From: Armatimonadetes bacterium Uphvl-Ar1
GTDB lineage: Bacteria; Armatimonadota; Fimbriimonadia; Fimbriimonadales; Fimbriimonadaceae
Assembly (NCBI GenBank): GCA_002162075.1
Contig: CP021423.1
Span: 1,488,001 to 1,552,000, forward strand
Direction of reading: 5' to 3'
DNA length: 64,000 nt
Below the pieces are notes generated by a model. The model searched no databases. It saw only the letters and a program-made list of their open reading frames with translations, and was not told where the DNA came from. The stretch's first letter is position 1. Each line of letters opens with the position of its first letter. Position numbers and translations under genes: made by a program. Of the stretch, positions 9,157 through 18,834 are shown in pieces.

Positions 9157-10365
9157 ATGAGAACGATATTTGCCCTCGTACTTTCCGTACTATTTTTTGG
9201 CGGATGTATTTCGATCCAACATATTGAAGTCCAAGACTTTGAAACTGAATCAAATTTAACCCGCCAGCAAGGAATCCCCGTAACTTTTAATGACATTCGC
9301 AAAAGACTCTCCCATGTTGTCAGCGATCAAAACGCTGCTCATTTTATTGCTGCAATCACTCCGTCCCCGGAAGTTGAAGAGTCAATTCAATCCGGTCTGC
9401 GATCGTTTACGACCGATAGCGCAGCCATAGAGCAACTGAGAAATGCTGTTAAATCACAAGAGAATGCTCTCAAACAAGCTGAGCGAGCTGGCGACCTCCC
9501 TGGCGCCGACTTCAATCGAAAATGGGAAAAAGGATACGCGGTTTTATTTAATGAATATCGCTTAGCCAAATATGCCGCTTCTCTTCTCATTTCCTCCGCC
9601 GTGGTGTGTGCCGAGGATGGTCAGCACGACCGGGCGATCCTGCAGCTCAGACGTGCTGGAGCAATTGCAAATCACATTTTAGAGCCCGTAGCTATTTCGG
9701 ATCTCGTTTGGCTTGCAATTCGCAGGATTCAAATGAAAACCCTGTTAAGAATTGCCTATCGGCATCCTGATCAACCGTCTTACATTCGATTTGCAGAGAC
9801 CCAGATAGATTCGTGGCCGGATTGGAAGTTCATTGAAAATCTTCATAATGATCTTCCCTCCCTCCTCGCCATTTATGAATCATCGAAGACCATCAAGCTT
9901 GCAAAAGAGCTACTGGGTGTTTCAGCGGAATACGTTGCTGGACTCAAGGATGCCGACCCAGAACCGCGATTTACCGAGGGGAAGGCCCTAATTATCAAGT
10001 ATTTTCGTGAAGCTGCTTCTACTCTCACACTCAATGATTTCGAAGCAGAAGCAAGGCGAAGTGAAATCGAAGAGCGAATCCTGAAAGTACTTGATCGCAA
10101 TCCTATCGCCAAGCGTATTATCCAAGACATTTCACCAATTTTTCCCTCCGCAATGCCCCGCCACAATTCGGAAAGCAATCGGATACTCTGGGACCAAACG
10201 ATCAGATTTCTCAAAGCACCATACAGAATTTCTGAAATTCGAAACGTAACAACAATGACCGGTCTTGAACTCCAAGCCAGCACTGCAGCGACCAAAGGAG
10301 GAGTCGAAATAACTGTCTCATCACCAACCGATTCACTGATTGAAGTAAAGTTCGCCTTACCTTAG
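9157..10365 (+). CDS. Uncharacterised lipoprotein inserted between parA and parB (family member 1)
   Basis: 402 residues. The signal sequence ends in a lipobox FGGC (Cys17), so the protein is predicted to be lipid-anchored outside the cytoplasm. The rest is mostly helical without recognised domains. Blocks shared with the next gene are a GIPVTFNDIRKR segment near residue 45, FNRKWEKGYAVLF near 120 and PRFTEGKALIIKYFR near 275, which makes the two distant paralogues. The gene starts 8 bases after parA, with GAAGC as the only ribosome-site candidate. It is far more AT-rich than parA and parB and lacks their C-ending codon bias, consistent with foreign origin. A role in partitioning is not indicated by sequence. 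Confidence 0.8.
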   Translation: MRTIFALVLSVLFFGGCISIQHIEVQDFETESNLTRQQGIPVTFNDIRKRLSHVVSDQNAAHFIAAITPSPEVEESIQSGLRSFTTDSAAIEQLRNAVKSQENALKQAERAGDLPGADFNRKWEKGYAVLFNEYRLAKYAASLLISSAVVCAEDGQHDRAILQLRRAGAIANHILEPVAISDLVWLAIRRIQMKTLLRIAYRHPDQPSYIRFAETQIDSWPDWKFIENLHNDLPSLLAIYESSKTIKLAKELLGVSAEYVAGLKDADPEPRFTEGKALIIKYFREAASTLTLNDFEAEARRSEIEERILKVLDRNPIAKRIIQDISPIFPSAMPRHNSESNRILWDQTIRFLKAPYRISEIRNVTTMTGLELQASTAATKGGVEITVSSPTDSLIEVKFALP

Positions 10366-10400
10366 GTCACACGTCTCGCCAGGATAGAAGCTCATCCCCC

Positions 10401-10486
10401 CCATGCCACCAGTCACCCTCTTCCCCGAATCCAAAGGCACCCAAGCCTATCTCGACCTCGCAACCGAATTGCTCCCCCCCTCGTAA
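10401..10486 (+). repeat. parA 3'-end repeat, copy 2 (truncated)
   Basis: Reads in frame from ATG 10403 as a mini frame ending LDLATELLPPS and stop, against LDLATELLS at the true parA end. Only about the last 63-70 bases of the parA tail are kept. It lies between the two AT-rich genes. Confidence 0.85.
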
Positions 10487-10496
10487 AGCAACTACG

Positions 10497-11735
10497 ATGA
10501 GTTCAGTTTTACTCCCTCTACTGTTATATAAGACAGTTACACAAGCGGAGGTAAAAGAGCTACCGCACTTCAATCTCGAAACGGAATTGCGTCTCGCCAG
10601 ACTAGAAGGATTTCCAATTGACTTTCAGGATATTCGACGTCGCACATCAATAGTCGCAGATGAAGAGAACGCTGCTATCCCCCTCCAGAAGATCAAGATT
10701 TCTCGAGACATTCTTGGCGAGGTTGACAAAATTACTTTCACAAGTATCAAGAACCACGAAAGCCGCCTATTTGCTCAGTCTGTTATAGACGATAATCAAG
10801 ATGTCCTCAAGTCAATAACCGAGTCTACCTCTAAGCCTGGCTACTTCGTCGATCGCAAATGGGAAGACGGAATCTTTGTCATTTTTCCTGACATTACTAA
10901 TTTAATGAATATCAGAAAGCTACTGACCAAGGCGATAATAGTCGAATCTGAGAGAGGTAATCACGATCAATGCCTGGTCTATGCTGAGTCAATTACACAG
11001 CTTTCTTCCTACATTTTAGGCCCAAACATTAGCAACATTATTGTGCATGAAGGCTTCTACGAAACATATGTTAGAATTCTCATTCAACTTGCAAGCCGAT
11101 TCCCGAACGAACTTCGATACACGAAGTACTTGAGAAAATCAATCGAAAATTGGCCAATCAACTTGAGATTGGAGGGATTCAAGTGCGGCCTACCTCAATG
11201 GCTGAAATTATACGATGATTTGAAGAATCGGAACTCAGTGAAATCCAATTCAATTCTAACAGAAGCTCTTGAGATCGACTTCAATGAAGTCGTTGAAGGA
11301 GGCCAGGAGCCAGAATTCACATTGGGGAAAGCAGCCCTAGTTAACGCATTTCGTATAGCAGTACACCAAGCCAAGAAGTCTGATCCAGGCAGTCGCATGC
11401 CACTAGCTGGTGCGTTCGCTAATGCGTTCTTGCTGTCATCAGGCAACCCCAATTTCGCAAATAATTATTTTCTTCTATTCACCTATTTTCTCCCATTAAA
11501 CGATTTCACTAGCTTTGTTATTCCCGAGAGAAAACTGGCTTTGTACAAACAAGCGGCGGATGTGCTATCGTCTATGAAATACGACGCTGGTGAGGATGAA
11601 GTGCTGTCCGATAGAGGAGAATTACTTACTATCATTCGATCAATATCTGATGGCTCAATAACCCTGACATTAAAGGGTCCAACTGTGAGCGACGATGATG
11701 AGCTTTCGATCACATTTCCTCTGCCAGATAAATAG
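10497..11735 (+). CDS. Uncharacterised protein between parA and parB (family member 2)
   Basis: 412 residues, a distant paralogue of the gene before it. It shares ETELRLARLEGFPIDFQDIR, VDRKWEDGIFVIF and PEFTLGKAALVNAFR with matching order and spacing. The N-terminus (SSVLLPLLLYKTVTQAEV) is a short hydrophobic segment without a lipobox, so it may be secreted or simply mis-started; no better start is visible upstream because the parA-tail repeat lies there. The body is helix-rich and its function unknown. Composition is AT-rich with no C bias, unlike parA and parB. The gene is bracketed by two parA-tail copies, which suggests it arrived as a unit with one of them. Confidence 0.75.
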   Translation: MSSVLLPLLLYKTVTQAEVKELPHFNLETELRLARLEGFPIDFQDIRRRTSIVADEENAAIPLQKIKISRDILGEVDKITFTSIKNHESRLFAQSVIDDNQDVLKSITESTSKPGYFVDRKWEDGIFVIFPDITNLMNIRKLLTKAIIVESERGNHDQCLVYAESITQLSSYILGPNISNIIVHEGFYETYVRILIQLASRFPNELRYTKYLRKSIENWPINLRLEGFKCGLPQWLKLYDDLKNRNSVKSNSILTEALEIDFNEVVEGGQEPEFTLGKAALVNAFRIAVHQAKKSDPGSRMPLAGAFANAFLLSSGNPNFANNYFLLFTYFLPLNDFTSFVIPERKLALYKQAADVLSSMKYDAGEDEVLSDRGELLTIIRSISDGSITLTLKGPTVSDDDELSITFPLPDK

Positions 11736-11763
11736 GCTGATTGAGCTGGATACAATTCTGATC

Positions 11764-11904
11764 ATCCAAGTCCCCCACAATGTCCGCCTTGGCGAAGCTC
11801 CCGGGTTCGGCCAACCCGCCGTCACCCTCTTCCCCGATTCCAAAGGCGCCCAAGCCTATCTCGCCCTCGCAACCGAACTCCTGATTCCTTCAACCAAAGC
11901 CTAA
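11764..11904 (+). repeat. parA 3'-end repeat, copy 3 (longest duplicate)
   Basis: In frame it reads IQVPHNVRLGEAPGFGQPAV and continues to LATELLIPSTKA and stop. It matches the parA end at about 116 of 121 bases; two changes alter residues (Arg to His, Asp to Ala) and three are silent. It has no start or ATPase domain and sits 83 bases before parB, so it could be the original 3' end of parA displaced by insertions. Confidence 0.9.
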
Positions 11905-11987
11905 AGCCACATTGGGGAAAAGAACCGCCCCCATTCCCCCAATTCCCCGTCCCTGAACTAGACTGATACTGTCAACCCAAAACCAAC

Positions 11988-12842
11988 ATGAGACGCGCAC
12001 TCGGAAAAGGACTCTCCCAACTCCTCGGCGAACAAGCCGAAGAATCCACCAACGAACTTCCCATTTCGTCCATCCGCGCCAACACGCGCCAACCGCGAAC
12101 CCAATTCGACCAAGAAAAGCTCGAAGAACTCGCCGTCTCCATCCGCGAATTTGGCGTCCTCCAGCCCCTCATCGTACGCCCCCTCAGCGATGACCAGTTC
12201 GAACTCATCGCCGGCGAACGCCGCCTCCGGGCCTCCAAAATCGCCGGACTCAAAACCGTCCCCGTCGTCATCCGCGCCGCCTCCAGTCAAGCATCGCTCG
12301 AAATCGCTATTATCGAAAACGTCCAGCGCGAGGACATCACCGCCATGGAATGCGCCGTCGCTTACAAGCGTCTCATCGAAGAGTTTGATCTCAGCCAGGA
12401 AGCCGTCGCCCAGCGAGTCGGCAAATCCCGCGCTTCCGTCGCCAACACCCTCCGCCTCCTCAAACTCCCCGAACGGATCCAACGTGGCATCCTGAGCGAA
12501 GAAATCACCGAAGGCCACGCCCGCGCCCTCCTCATGGTCGAATCCCCCGTTCGCCAAGCCGCCCTCTTTGAACGCATCATCAAAGATGGCCTCAGCGTCC
12601 GCGAAGTCGAACGCCTCGCCCGCGCGTCCGATAACCCCCGCCCCGCCGGCCCCAAGTCCGAAAAATCCAAGTCCACCCCCCATTCCGACCCAAATTGGAA
12701 CAGCCTCGAACAGGGCCTCAGCGAATATTTCGGCACCCCCGTCCAACTCCAATCCGACAAAATCGGCGGCAAACTCTCCATCGCTTTCTACAGCGACGAC
12801 GACCTCCAACGCATCCTCGACATCCTCGGAATCTCTCTCTAG
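11988..12842 (+). CDS. parB: Chromosome-partitioning protein ParB
   Basis: 284 residues, a normal chromosomal ParB. The N-terminus MRRALGKGLSQLLGE is typical. The CTP-binding ParB/Srx domain holds LIAGERRLRASKIAG (GERR at residues 76-79) and IIENVQREDITAME near 108-120. A helix-turn-helix for parS binding is at about 135-158 (LSQEAVAQRVGKSRASVANT). The C-terminal dimerisation domain ends at 284. It loads on parS, slides as a CTP-dependent clamp, and is moved by ParA. No parS-like 16-mer (TGTTTCACGTGAAACA type) was seen in the window. Composition is GC-rich like parA and unlike the two genes between them. Confidence 0.96.
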   Translation: MRRALGKGLSQLLGEQAEESTNELPISSIRANTRQPRTQFDQEKLEELAVSIREFGVLQPLIVRPLSDDQFELIAGERRLRASKIAGLKTVPVVIRAASSQASLEIAIIENVQREDITAMECAVAYKRLIEEFDLSQEAVAQRVGKSRASVANTLRLLKLPERIQRGILSEEITEGHARALLMVESPVRQAALFERIIKDGLSVREVERLARASDNPRPAGPKSEKSKSTPHSDPNWNSLEQGLSEYFGTPVQLQSDKIGGKLSIAFYSDDDLQRILDILGISL

Positions 12843-12855
12843 AAAAGACCAGAAT

Positions 12856-13794
12856 ATGAACCTCCCTCCCACATACATCTGCCCTCGCGCCACCGCCAAA
12901 CCATCCCTCACCGGCCACGCCTCCGACCCCATCTGGGAAGCCGCCCCCTGGATCACCACCTGGAGAGACATCCGCGGTCTCGAAACCTGCCCCACCCAAC
13001 TCAAAGCCAAGCTGATGTGGGACGACGAATTCCTATACCTCGCGGCCCAAATGGCCGAACCTGATCTCTGGGCATTCCAAACCGAACACGATTCCAGCAT
13101 CTGGCTCGACAACGCGTTCGAACTCTTTCTCGATCCCGATGGCGACGGACACAATTATCTGGAATGGGAGATCAACCCCATCGGCGTCACTCTTGATATG
13201 AGCATGGATCGCCTTTATGTCTGCGGCGGAACTCGCGATGACTCACTCGAAATCCCCGATCTCGAGCTCAAACTCATCGCCGATGGCCCTGTCAACGATC
13301 CCCAATCCAAAGCAAAAGGCTGGGCGTTTGGTGCTGCATTCCCTTGGTCCACCCTCACCCAGATCGGCCATTCCGGCACCGCCCCGAAAGTCGGCGACAT
13401 CCACCGATTCAATCTCATGAAGATGTTTTGGCCCGTCCAGGTCATCAACGGAGCCTATGTCAAAGACGAAACCCAGCTCGAAAAATACTGGTGCTTCGCC
13501 CCCACCCACATGCTCGATATTCACCGCCCCCACTTCTGGGGCTACCTCCAATTCGCCGAAACCGCCGACTCCACTATCACTCCCGATGCAGACTGGGCGA
13601 CCAAACTCGCCCTCTGCGATGCTCTTGGCCTCATTTCCCGCCCCCGCGACCAGATCACTTACCCCCGATCAAGCATCATCCCCCAATCCGGCCAGTCTCT
13701 TATCGATCACCCCTCCGGTTACGCCATCACCGCCATTGCTCCCTCTGGAACTCAATACCAAATTACCGCCGATGGCCGGTTAACAAACCAATAA
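12856..13794 (+). CDS. CBM9-like carbohydrate-binding protein
   Basis: 312 residues from ATG 12856, with AGACCAGA just upstream; it starts 13 bases after parB, so the two are probably co-transcribed. The first 230 residues fit the carbohydrate-binding family 9 (DOMON-like) fold. A DPIWEAAPW opening is followed by KLMWDDEFLYLAAQMAEPDLWA and DNAFELFLDPDGDGHNYLEW, the usual CBM9 blocks. No signal peptide is visible, so a secreted role is uncertain. The C-terminal 70 residues are not recognised. Such proteins bind sugar ends in xylanases, but stand-alone copies are common in Armatimonadota and Bacteroidota without known function. Confidence 0.8.
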   Translation: MNLPPTYICPRATAKPSLTGHASDPIWEAAPWITTWRDIRGLETCPTQLKAKLMWDDEFLYLAAQMAEPDLWAFQTEHDSSIWLDNAFELFLDPDGDGHNYLEWEINPIGVTLDMSMDRLYVCGGTRDDSLEIPDLELKLIADGPVNDPQSKAKGWAFGAAFPWSTLTQIGHSGTAPKVGDIHRFNLMKMFWPVQVINGAYVKDETQLEKYWCFAPTHMLDIHRPHFWGYLQFAETADSTITPDADWATKLALCDALGLISRPRDQITYPRSSIIPQSGQSLIDHPSGYAITAIAPSGTQYQITADGRLTNQ

Positions 13795-13866
13795 CTGCAG
13801 CTCTGGGGAAAACCCCCGCCAACTTCACCAGGTTTCCCCCGTCATGGCCCCAGGAAGGCCACGGAA

Positions 13867-14541
13867 ATGTTAACGAAGTCGCGCAAAATAACCCCCGTGC
13901 CCCAGACCTTGCGCCGAACCCAAACCCAGCCGTGCCTCGTCATCGCGATCGCCGGACTCAGCGCATCGGGCAAGACCACCCTCGCCCAAGACCTCCGCGA
14001 AGAACTCAACGCCCCGCTCATCCAAATGGATGACTACTACAAAGACATCCCCGCCAATACTCCCGTCGAATCCCTCAACTGGGACGACCCCGAAATGTTC
14101 CACCTCAGCGAATGGCGCGAGCACCTGGAAGCCCTTGCCCAAGGTCAAACCGTCCAAATCCCCCGCTACGATTTTTGCACCAGTCTTCGCTCCGGTTCCC
14201 GAACCGCCACCCCCAGCCCCACGATCATCGCCGAAGGACAATTTGCTCTCCACCCCAACGCAATTCCCGACCATCATTGCATCAACATCTTTGTCGAACT
14301 GGATATCGAAGCCGCTTACTCCCGGCGTCTCCAGCGTGACACCACCGAGCGCGGACGCACCCCAGATTCCATCCAAACCCAGTGGGAAAATCATGTGATC
14401 CCCGCATGGCAAAACTGGGTTGAACCCTCCCGCCTCCGTGCCGACCTCGTCCTCTCGGGCAACGCAAACCGACTCCAAAATCTCCAACGCACCCGCCAAA
14501 TTGTCGAAAAAATGCGCGCTTCCCTCGCTTATCTGCGCTAA
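13867..14541 (+). CDS. Uridine kinase-like P-loop protein
   Basis: 224 residues. The P-loop GLSASGKTT is at residues 30-38, followed by the substrate segment LIQMDDYYKDIP and an IPRYDFCT block that corresponds to the PxYDF motif of uridine kinases (Udk). A late arginine-rich lid (SRRLQRDTTERGRT) also fits. Expected reaction: phosphorylation of uridine or cytidine in pyrimidine salvage. The first 20 residues are probably not part of the fold; a start at the second half of the leader cannot be excluded. It could instead be a phosphoribulokinase/uridine-kinase-family enzyme of other specificity. Confidence 0.8.
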   Translation: MLTKSRKITPVPQTLRRTQTQPCLVIAIAGLSASGKTTLAQDLREELNAPLIQMDDYYKDIPANTPVESLNWDDPEMFHLSEWREHLEALAQGQTVQIPRYDFCTSLRSGSRTATPSPTIIAEGQFALHPNAIPDHHCINIFVELDIEAAYSRRLQRDTTERGRTPDSIQTQWENHVIPAWQNWVEPSRLRADLVLSGNANRLQNLQRTRQIVEKMRASLAYLR

Positions 14542-14608
14542 TTCTGAAAAAACCCCTGCGCCGAGGGAACGTTAAGGGTTATTCTCCGCATATTCACAGA
14601 GAGAAACT

Positions 14609-17600
14609 ATGAGCATCGTCCCCCTCATCATCGTTGCCGGCCTCATGCCGGGTCAATTGCCGCCCGCAAAGCCCCACACTTTTACCGGAGCCCGCTCCCT
14701 CGCCCTGAGTGCCGATGGCAAAAATCTCGCTTTCACCTATCGAGGTGATATCTGGGTTGTCCCGAGCGAAGGCGGTCGCGCCATCGCCCTGACAAGCAAC
14801 GTCGAAATGGACGACAACCCAATCTGGAGCCCCGACGGAAAGTGGATCGCCTATGCCACCGACCGAAATGGCAACTGGGACATTTATGCCGTTCCGGTCG
14901 AAGGCGGTCAAACCGTGCGGCTCACTTACTCCAGTTCAACTGAAATCCCCAGTAGCTGGACAGGAAACACTATCACGATGGCTGGCTCATACGAGAAAGG
15001 AGTCGCCGGAATCTACACCCTTGATGTCGAAAACCTCCGCCTCGGCGAAGTCTTCATTACGAACTTCCGCCTCGCTGATCCTGTCATGTCCCCGATGGTA
15101 AGCGGATGGTCTTCACTCACAAAGCAATGTTCGGCTGGGAACGATCCCGCTACCAAGGTTCCGGTGCTGCCCAGCTCTGGACAATCAATGCGACCGGAAC
15201 TGACCGCAAACTCCTACGCAGCACCGGATTCCAGCACCTCTGGCCCCAGTTCAGCCCCGATGGAGAAAAAATCTATGCCGTCACGGTTACTGAAAAAACC
15301 CCAAGTTCGCGCAACATCAACGAAAAGCCCAAGCTCAACACGGATAACGAAAACCGAACCCCCAACATCTACGAAGTAACCACGAACGGCTCCGCCCGGC
15401 GCCTCACCAATTTCGTCGGCGGTTCCGGAACCCGCTTCCTCACCGTCGCCAAACAAGCCGGAACCGTAGCTTTTGAAAACGAGGGCCAAATCTACACCAT
15501 GACCCCCGGTGGGCAGCCCAAAGCAGTTGCCATTTCTGGTTCGGTTGACCCCAAAGGGCTGGAACTCGACCGACAAACCATCACCGGAGGAGTCGTCTCC
15601 GCTGACCTCAGCCCCGACGGAAAAACTGTCGCCTTCGACGTCCGTCGTGAACTGTTCAGCGTCCCCACTACCCGAGGCAAAGGGCCAAACGGCGCCGACG
15701 CCAAACAACTGACCGACTACGCTGGCACCGACACCTCCCCACTCTATTCGCCCGACGGCCAAACTCTGTTCTTCATCTCCGACCGAGATGGCGCAAACAG
15801 CATTTACACGATGGACGTTGCTACCGGACAAATCAAGTCGTTTTACCAAGCACCAAACGAAGTCCAATCCCTCACCCTCACGCCCGACCAGAAGCACGTT
15901 GCATTCTGGGAAAACGGACGGCAAGGCGGCTACAAATCCATCCCCATCGAAGGTGGAGCCCCCACAACCTACATCAATAAACCATACGGCACCGCGACCG
16001 CCTTCAGCCCAGACATGAAGTACATCGCCTACGGCAAACCGCTGATCAATTCCGGTTTCAAACCGTGGGAAAACTCACAAAACATCTGGATCAAAGAAAT
16101 CGCAACCGGAAACGAAGTCAACGTCACGAAACTCAACACCAACGAGTCCGATCCCGCTTGGTCAGCCGATGGCAAGTACCTCTACTTTTTCTCAGATCGC
16201 GGTCCGTCCGGAATCTACGGCATCCCCGCCCAAGCCGAAGATGCTCGGACAACTGAGTTAGAACTCAAATATGAAAAGCCAGAGGGAACCCCAACGGTCA
16301 ACTTTGATTTCACAAACCCAGATCGCCGCATTCGGTTACTCATCCCGAACGGAGCTGGGCCAATCATCAGCGACAAATCCAACGGCGACATCATTCACCG
16401 CCAGGGTGCCGACATCTTCAAAGCCAACTACGATGGCGAAGGCGTAACCCAAATCTCACGCGGTGGGATCCAAAGCGGCTACAAGTTCAACGCTGACGGT
16501 AGCCAACTCTTCACCATCCAAAATGGTGCACCGACTCTGATCAATCTTCGCCGACCCGGCTATCCTGCTCAAGGAGTCGAATTCCGCGCCGATTGGACAC
16601 GCGATGTCAACGCAGAGCGAAAAGCCGCGTTCCACGAGTTCTGGCGCATTTACAACAACCAATTCTACGATGAGTTCTTTCACCGCCGTGATTGGGCCGC
16701 CATCCGCGACCGCTACGAGCCTCTGCTTGACAGCGTAGCCCATCGCCGAGAAATGGCTGATGTCCTCAATATGATGGTTGGCGAACTCGAAGCCAGCCAC
16801 GCTGAAGTCAGCCCATCGGGCGGCGGCAATCGCAGCGAGTCAACTGCAACCATCGGAGTTACCTACGATTACAGCCACCAAGGCCTCGGAGTCCGCGTTA
16901 AGGAAGTTCCCAAAAACACTCCGGGTAGCTTCCCCAAAACGTTGATCAAACCCGGTGAGTACATCATGAAAGTCAACGGTCAAACCGTTCGACTCGATCA
17001 AAACTTCCTCCGCCTCCTCAACAACGAAGGTGGGCGCGACCTCACCCTCCACGTCAACGACAAACCCACAATGGACGGTGCCCGAGAAGTCAAATTCCGC
17101 GCGATGAGCTCTGGCCAACTTCGCGGAATCATCAACGAAAACCGCATCGAATGGCGACGCAAGTACGTTGAAGAGCTTTCCGGCGGCAAGGTCACCTATG
17201 TTCACATCGCCGGTATGGGCGGCGGCAACCTACGCACGTTCAACAACGAAATGTGGGAGTACGTCCAAGGAAAAGATGGCGTTATCATTGACGTTCGCGA
17301 AAACGGCGGCGGAAACATTGCCGACATCCTCATCGACATCCTCGAACGACGCCTCCACATGCGCTACGTTCCCCGAGACGGTGATGAAATTCCCGGCCCC
17401 GGTCAACTCTGGGCCAAACCAACCGTCGTTATGCACGCGGAAACGAGTTTCAGCAACGCGGAGATGTTCCCCGCTACCATGAAGACCCTCGGCCTCGCAA
17501 AACTCGTCGGAATGCCAACCCCCGGATACGTCATCTACACCTACGGCGGAGTCTTGGTCGATGGAACCCCCATACGCCTCCCGTCCACTGGCGTCTATCG

Positions 17601-17745
17601 GGTCGACGGAACCCCGCTCGAAAACATGGGTGAAGAACCAGATATCAAGGTCGACATCGACCCCGATCAGTACTTCCGAAACGAAGACCCGCAACTCAAA
17701 CGCGCCGTCGAAGAAGCCCTCCGCCAAATCGCCAATCAAGGCTAA
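14609..17745 (+). pseudogene. Tricorn-type S41 protease, frameshifted
   Basis: Two overlapping frames (14609-15379 and 15106-17745) belong to one gene of about 1,045 codons. Restoring one C in the run 15090-15093 gives VMSPDGKRMVFTHK and joins them. In order: a short hydrophobic leader, two sets of beta-propeller repeats with LSPDGK/YSPDGQ motifs (about residues 30-640), a helical C1 domain, a PDZ domain (near 760-830, with GEYIMKVNGQTV), and the S41 peptidase core with DVRENGGGN and the nucleophile segment SFSNAEMF. Tricorn proteins cut peptides released by the proteasome or act on exported peptides. The single lesion may be a sequencing deletion. Confidence 0.88.
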
Positions 17746-17749
17746 GATT

Positions 17750-17835
17750 TGGCCCTCCCCTTGCCAAATCATTGAAGGTTTGGCCCTCCCCCTCTCCGTT
17801 TTAATGGAGAGGGGGTCGGGGGGTGAGGTCAATTT
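17750..17835. repeat. Dispersed palindromic repeat
   Basis: TTTGGCCCTCCCC occurs twice, followed by CCTCTCCGTTTTAATGGAGAGGGGGTCGGGGGGTGAGG, an inverted CTCTCC / GGAGAG hairpin of the type seen at 1036, 6068 and 56152. It lies in the gap between convergent genes. Confidence 0.65.
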
Positions 17836-17948
17836 GGCTAACCCCTCTATGAATTTAAAGAGTTTGAATCGATATATTGTAAAGAAGTCAGCGCATCAAT
17901 CGATCCGAACCAATTGGAAAACAATCGAACAATCGCCACGCTTTGTCC

Positions 17949-18817
17949 TCAAAAAACCTCGTCCCGAACCGTCCACACCATCACCGGCGTCCCAATCGTC
18001 GCCCGAATCGTGCGACCCTTAAAAACCCCGCGCAATTTATGGTCAACGCTCGAAACCATGTCGCTAACTTCTCCCACCGCCTGCGCCAGCAGCACTGCCT
18101 GAACCCCATCTACACCTCCCGCATCGTTATCCGCCATCGCCTGCAAAACGCGCTCCATCGTCACCTCTTTCCCTGGCTCCGTCGATAAATCCTTAGCCTT
18201 CTCCAGACCCAATCGCTCTGCCAAATTTTGAACTTCCGCCGATTGATCTCCCAAATTCTTCCCTTCCAAAGCCCCCTGAGCGATCTTGGTCAATGAATTT
18301 CGCGCGCCCGAATCATTCCACAGGTTGTCAATCTTTGCCGCGTCAAGCCGCTCTGCTGTATTTTCCTGCGTGAACATATATACCAAATCCTCATCCTGAT
18401 CACGAATCTCGATCTCGCGACCATCAGCCAAAACGACCGACTTCAATGTCATTTCCAGACGAGCTGGCTTGTTCGTAACCGCTCCCAAAAGGCTCGCCCC
18501 CCTCGACTTTGTTACTTCCCCCGTCGCCTTGGCCCCCATCGGAATTACAACTTTGCCACTCACCTTAACGTCTTTCAAAACGCCCATTTCGACAAGTGCC
18601 CCTTCCTTTGTTCCCCCCGCATCAATCCCTTCAAGCAAAATCAATTCAATCGGCGTCCCCTTTGGAAGGGTCACTTTTGCAGATGGCAATACCCCGCGAG
18701 TCCTTTCGACTCCCAAGGCAAATTTCCTCCGTTACCCCGCATGTACCAAGCACCGTAGCCAAACCCACCCAAAACCAGCACTCCCACAAGAGCCGCTCCG
18801 TACTTCTTCATCGCCAT
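17949..18817 (-). pseudogene. Membrane-anchored protein of unknown function, frameshifted near its start
   Basis: The N-terminus (from ATG 18817) reads MAMKKYGAALVGVLVLGGFG, a single membrane anchor. It is in a different frame from the 255-residue body (18716-17949). One missing base in about 18711-18720 joins them at NGGNLPLGVERT. The body has a beta-rich start with LPKGTPIELILLEGIDAGG and VSGKVVIPMGAKATGEV, reminiscent of surface proteins that tune the hydrophobicity of a coating, then a helical middle and a beta end. No family is recognised. It is the last gene of the minus-strand operon that starts at 24922. Confidence 0.65.
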
Positions 18818-18834
18818 CTCACTAACCTAGACGC

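Noticed and set aside
8474-9253. Antisense frame of 259 codons over parA
   Set aside because: The product is Gly/Asp-rich and meaningless, a by-product of C-ending codons in parA.
8235-11904. tRNA-Leu as the attachment site of an integrated element
   Set aside because: The repeated sequence in this region is the parA end, not the tRNA end; no second copy of the tRNA 3' end or integrase was seen.
8372-12842. parS sites near parAB
   Set aside because: I looked for TGTTTCACGTGAAACA-like 16-mers by eye and saw none; a computed scan allowing mismatches would be decisive.
11958-13154. Antisense frame of 398 codons over parB and the CBM9-like gene
   Set aside because: Same cause; it spans two genes with clear homology on the other strand.
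14543-14583. Terminator after the uridine-kinase-like gene
   Set aside because: The possible stem (AACCC / GGGTT) is short and imperfect, and the following T tract is weak.
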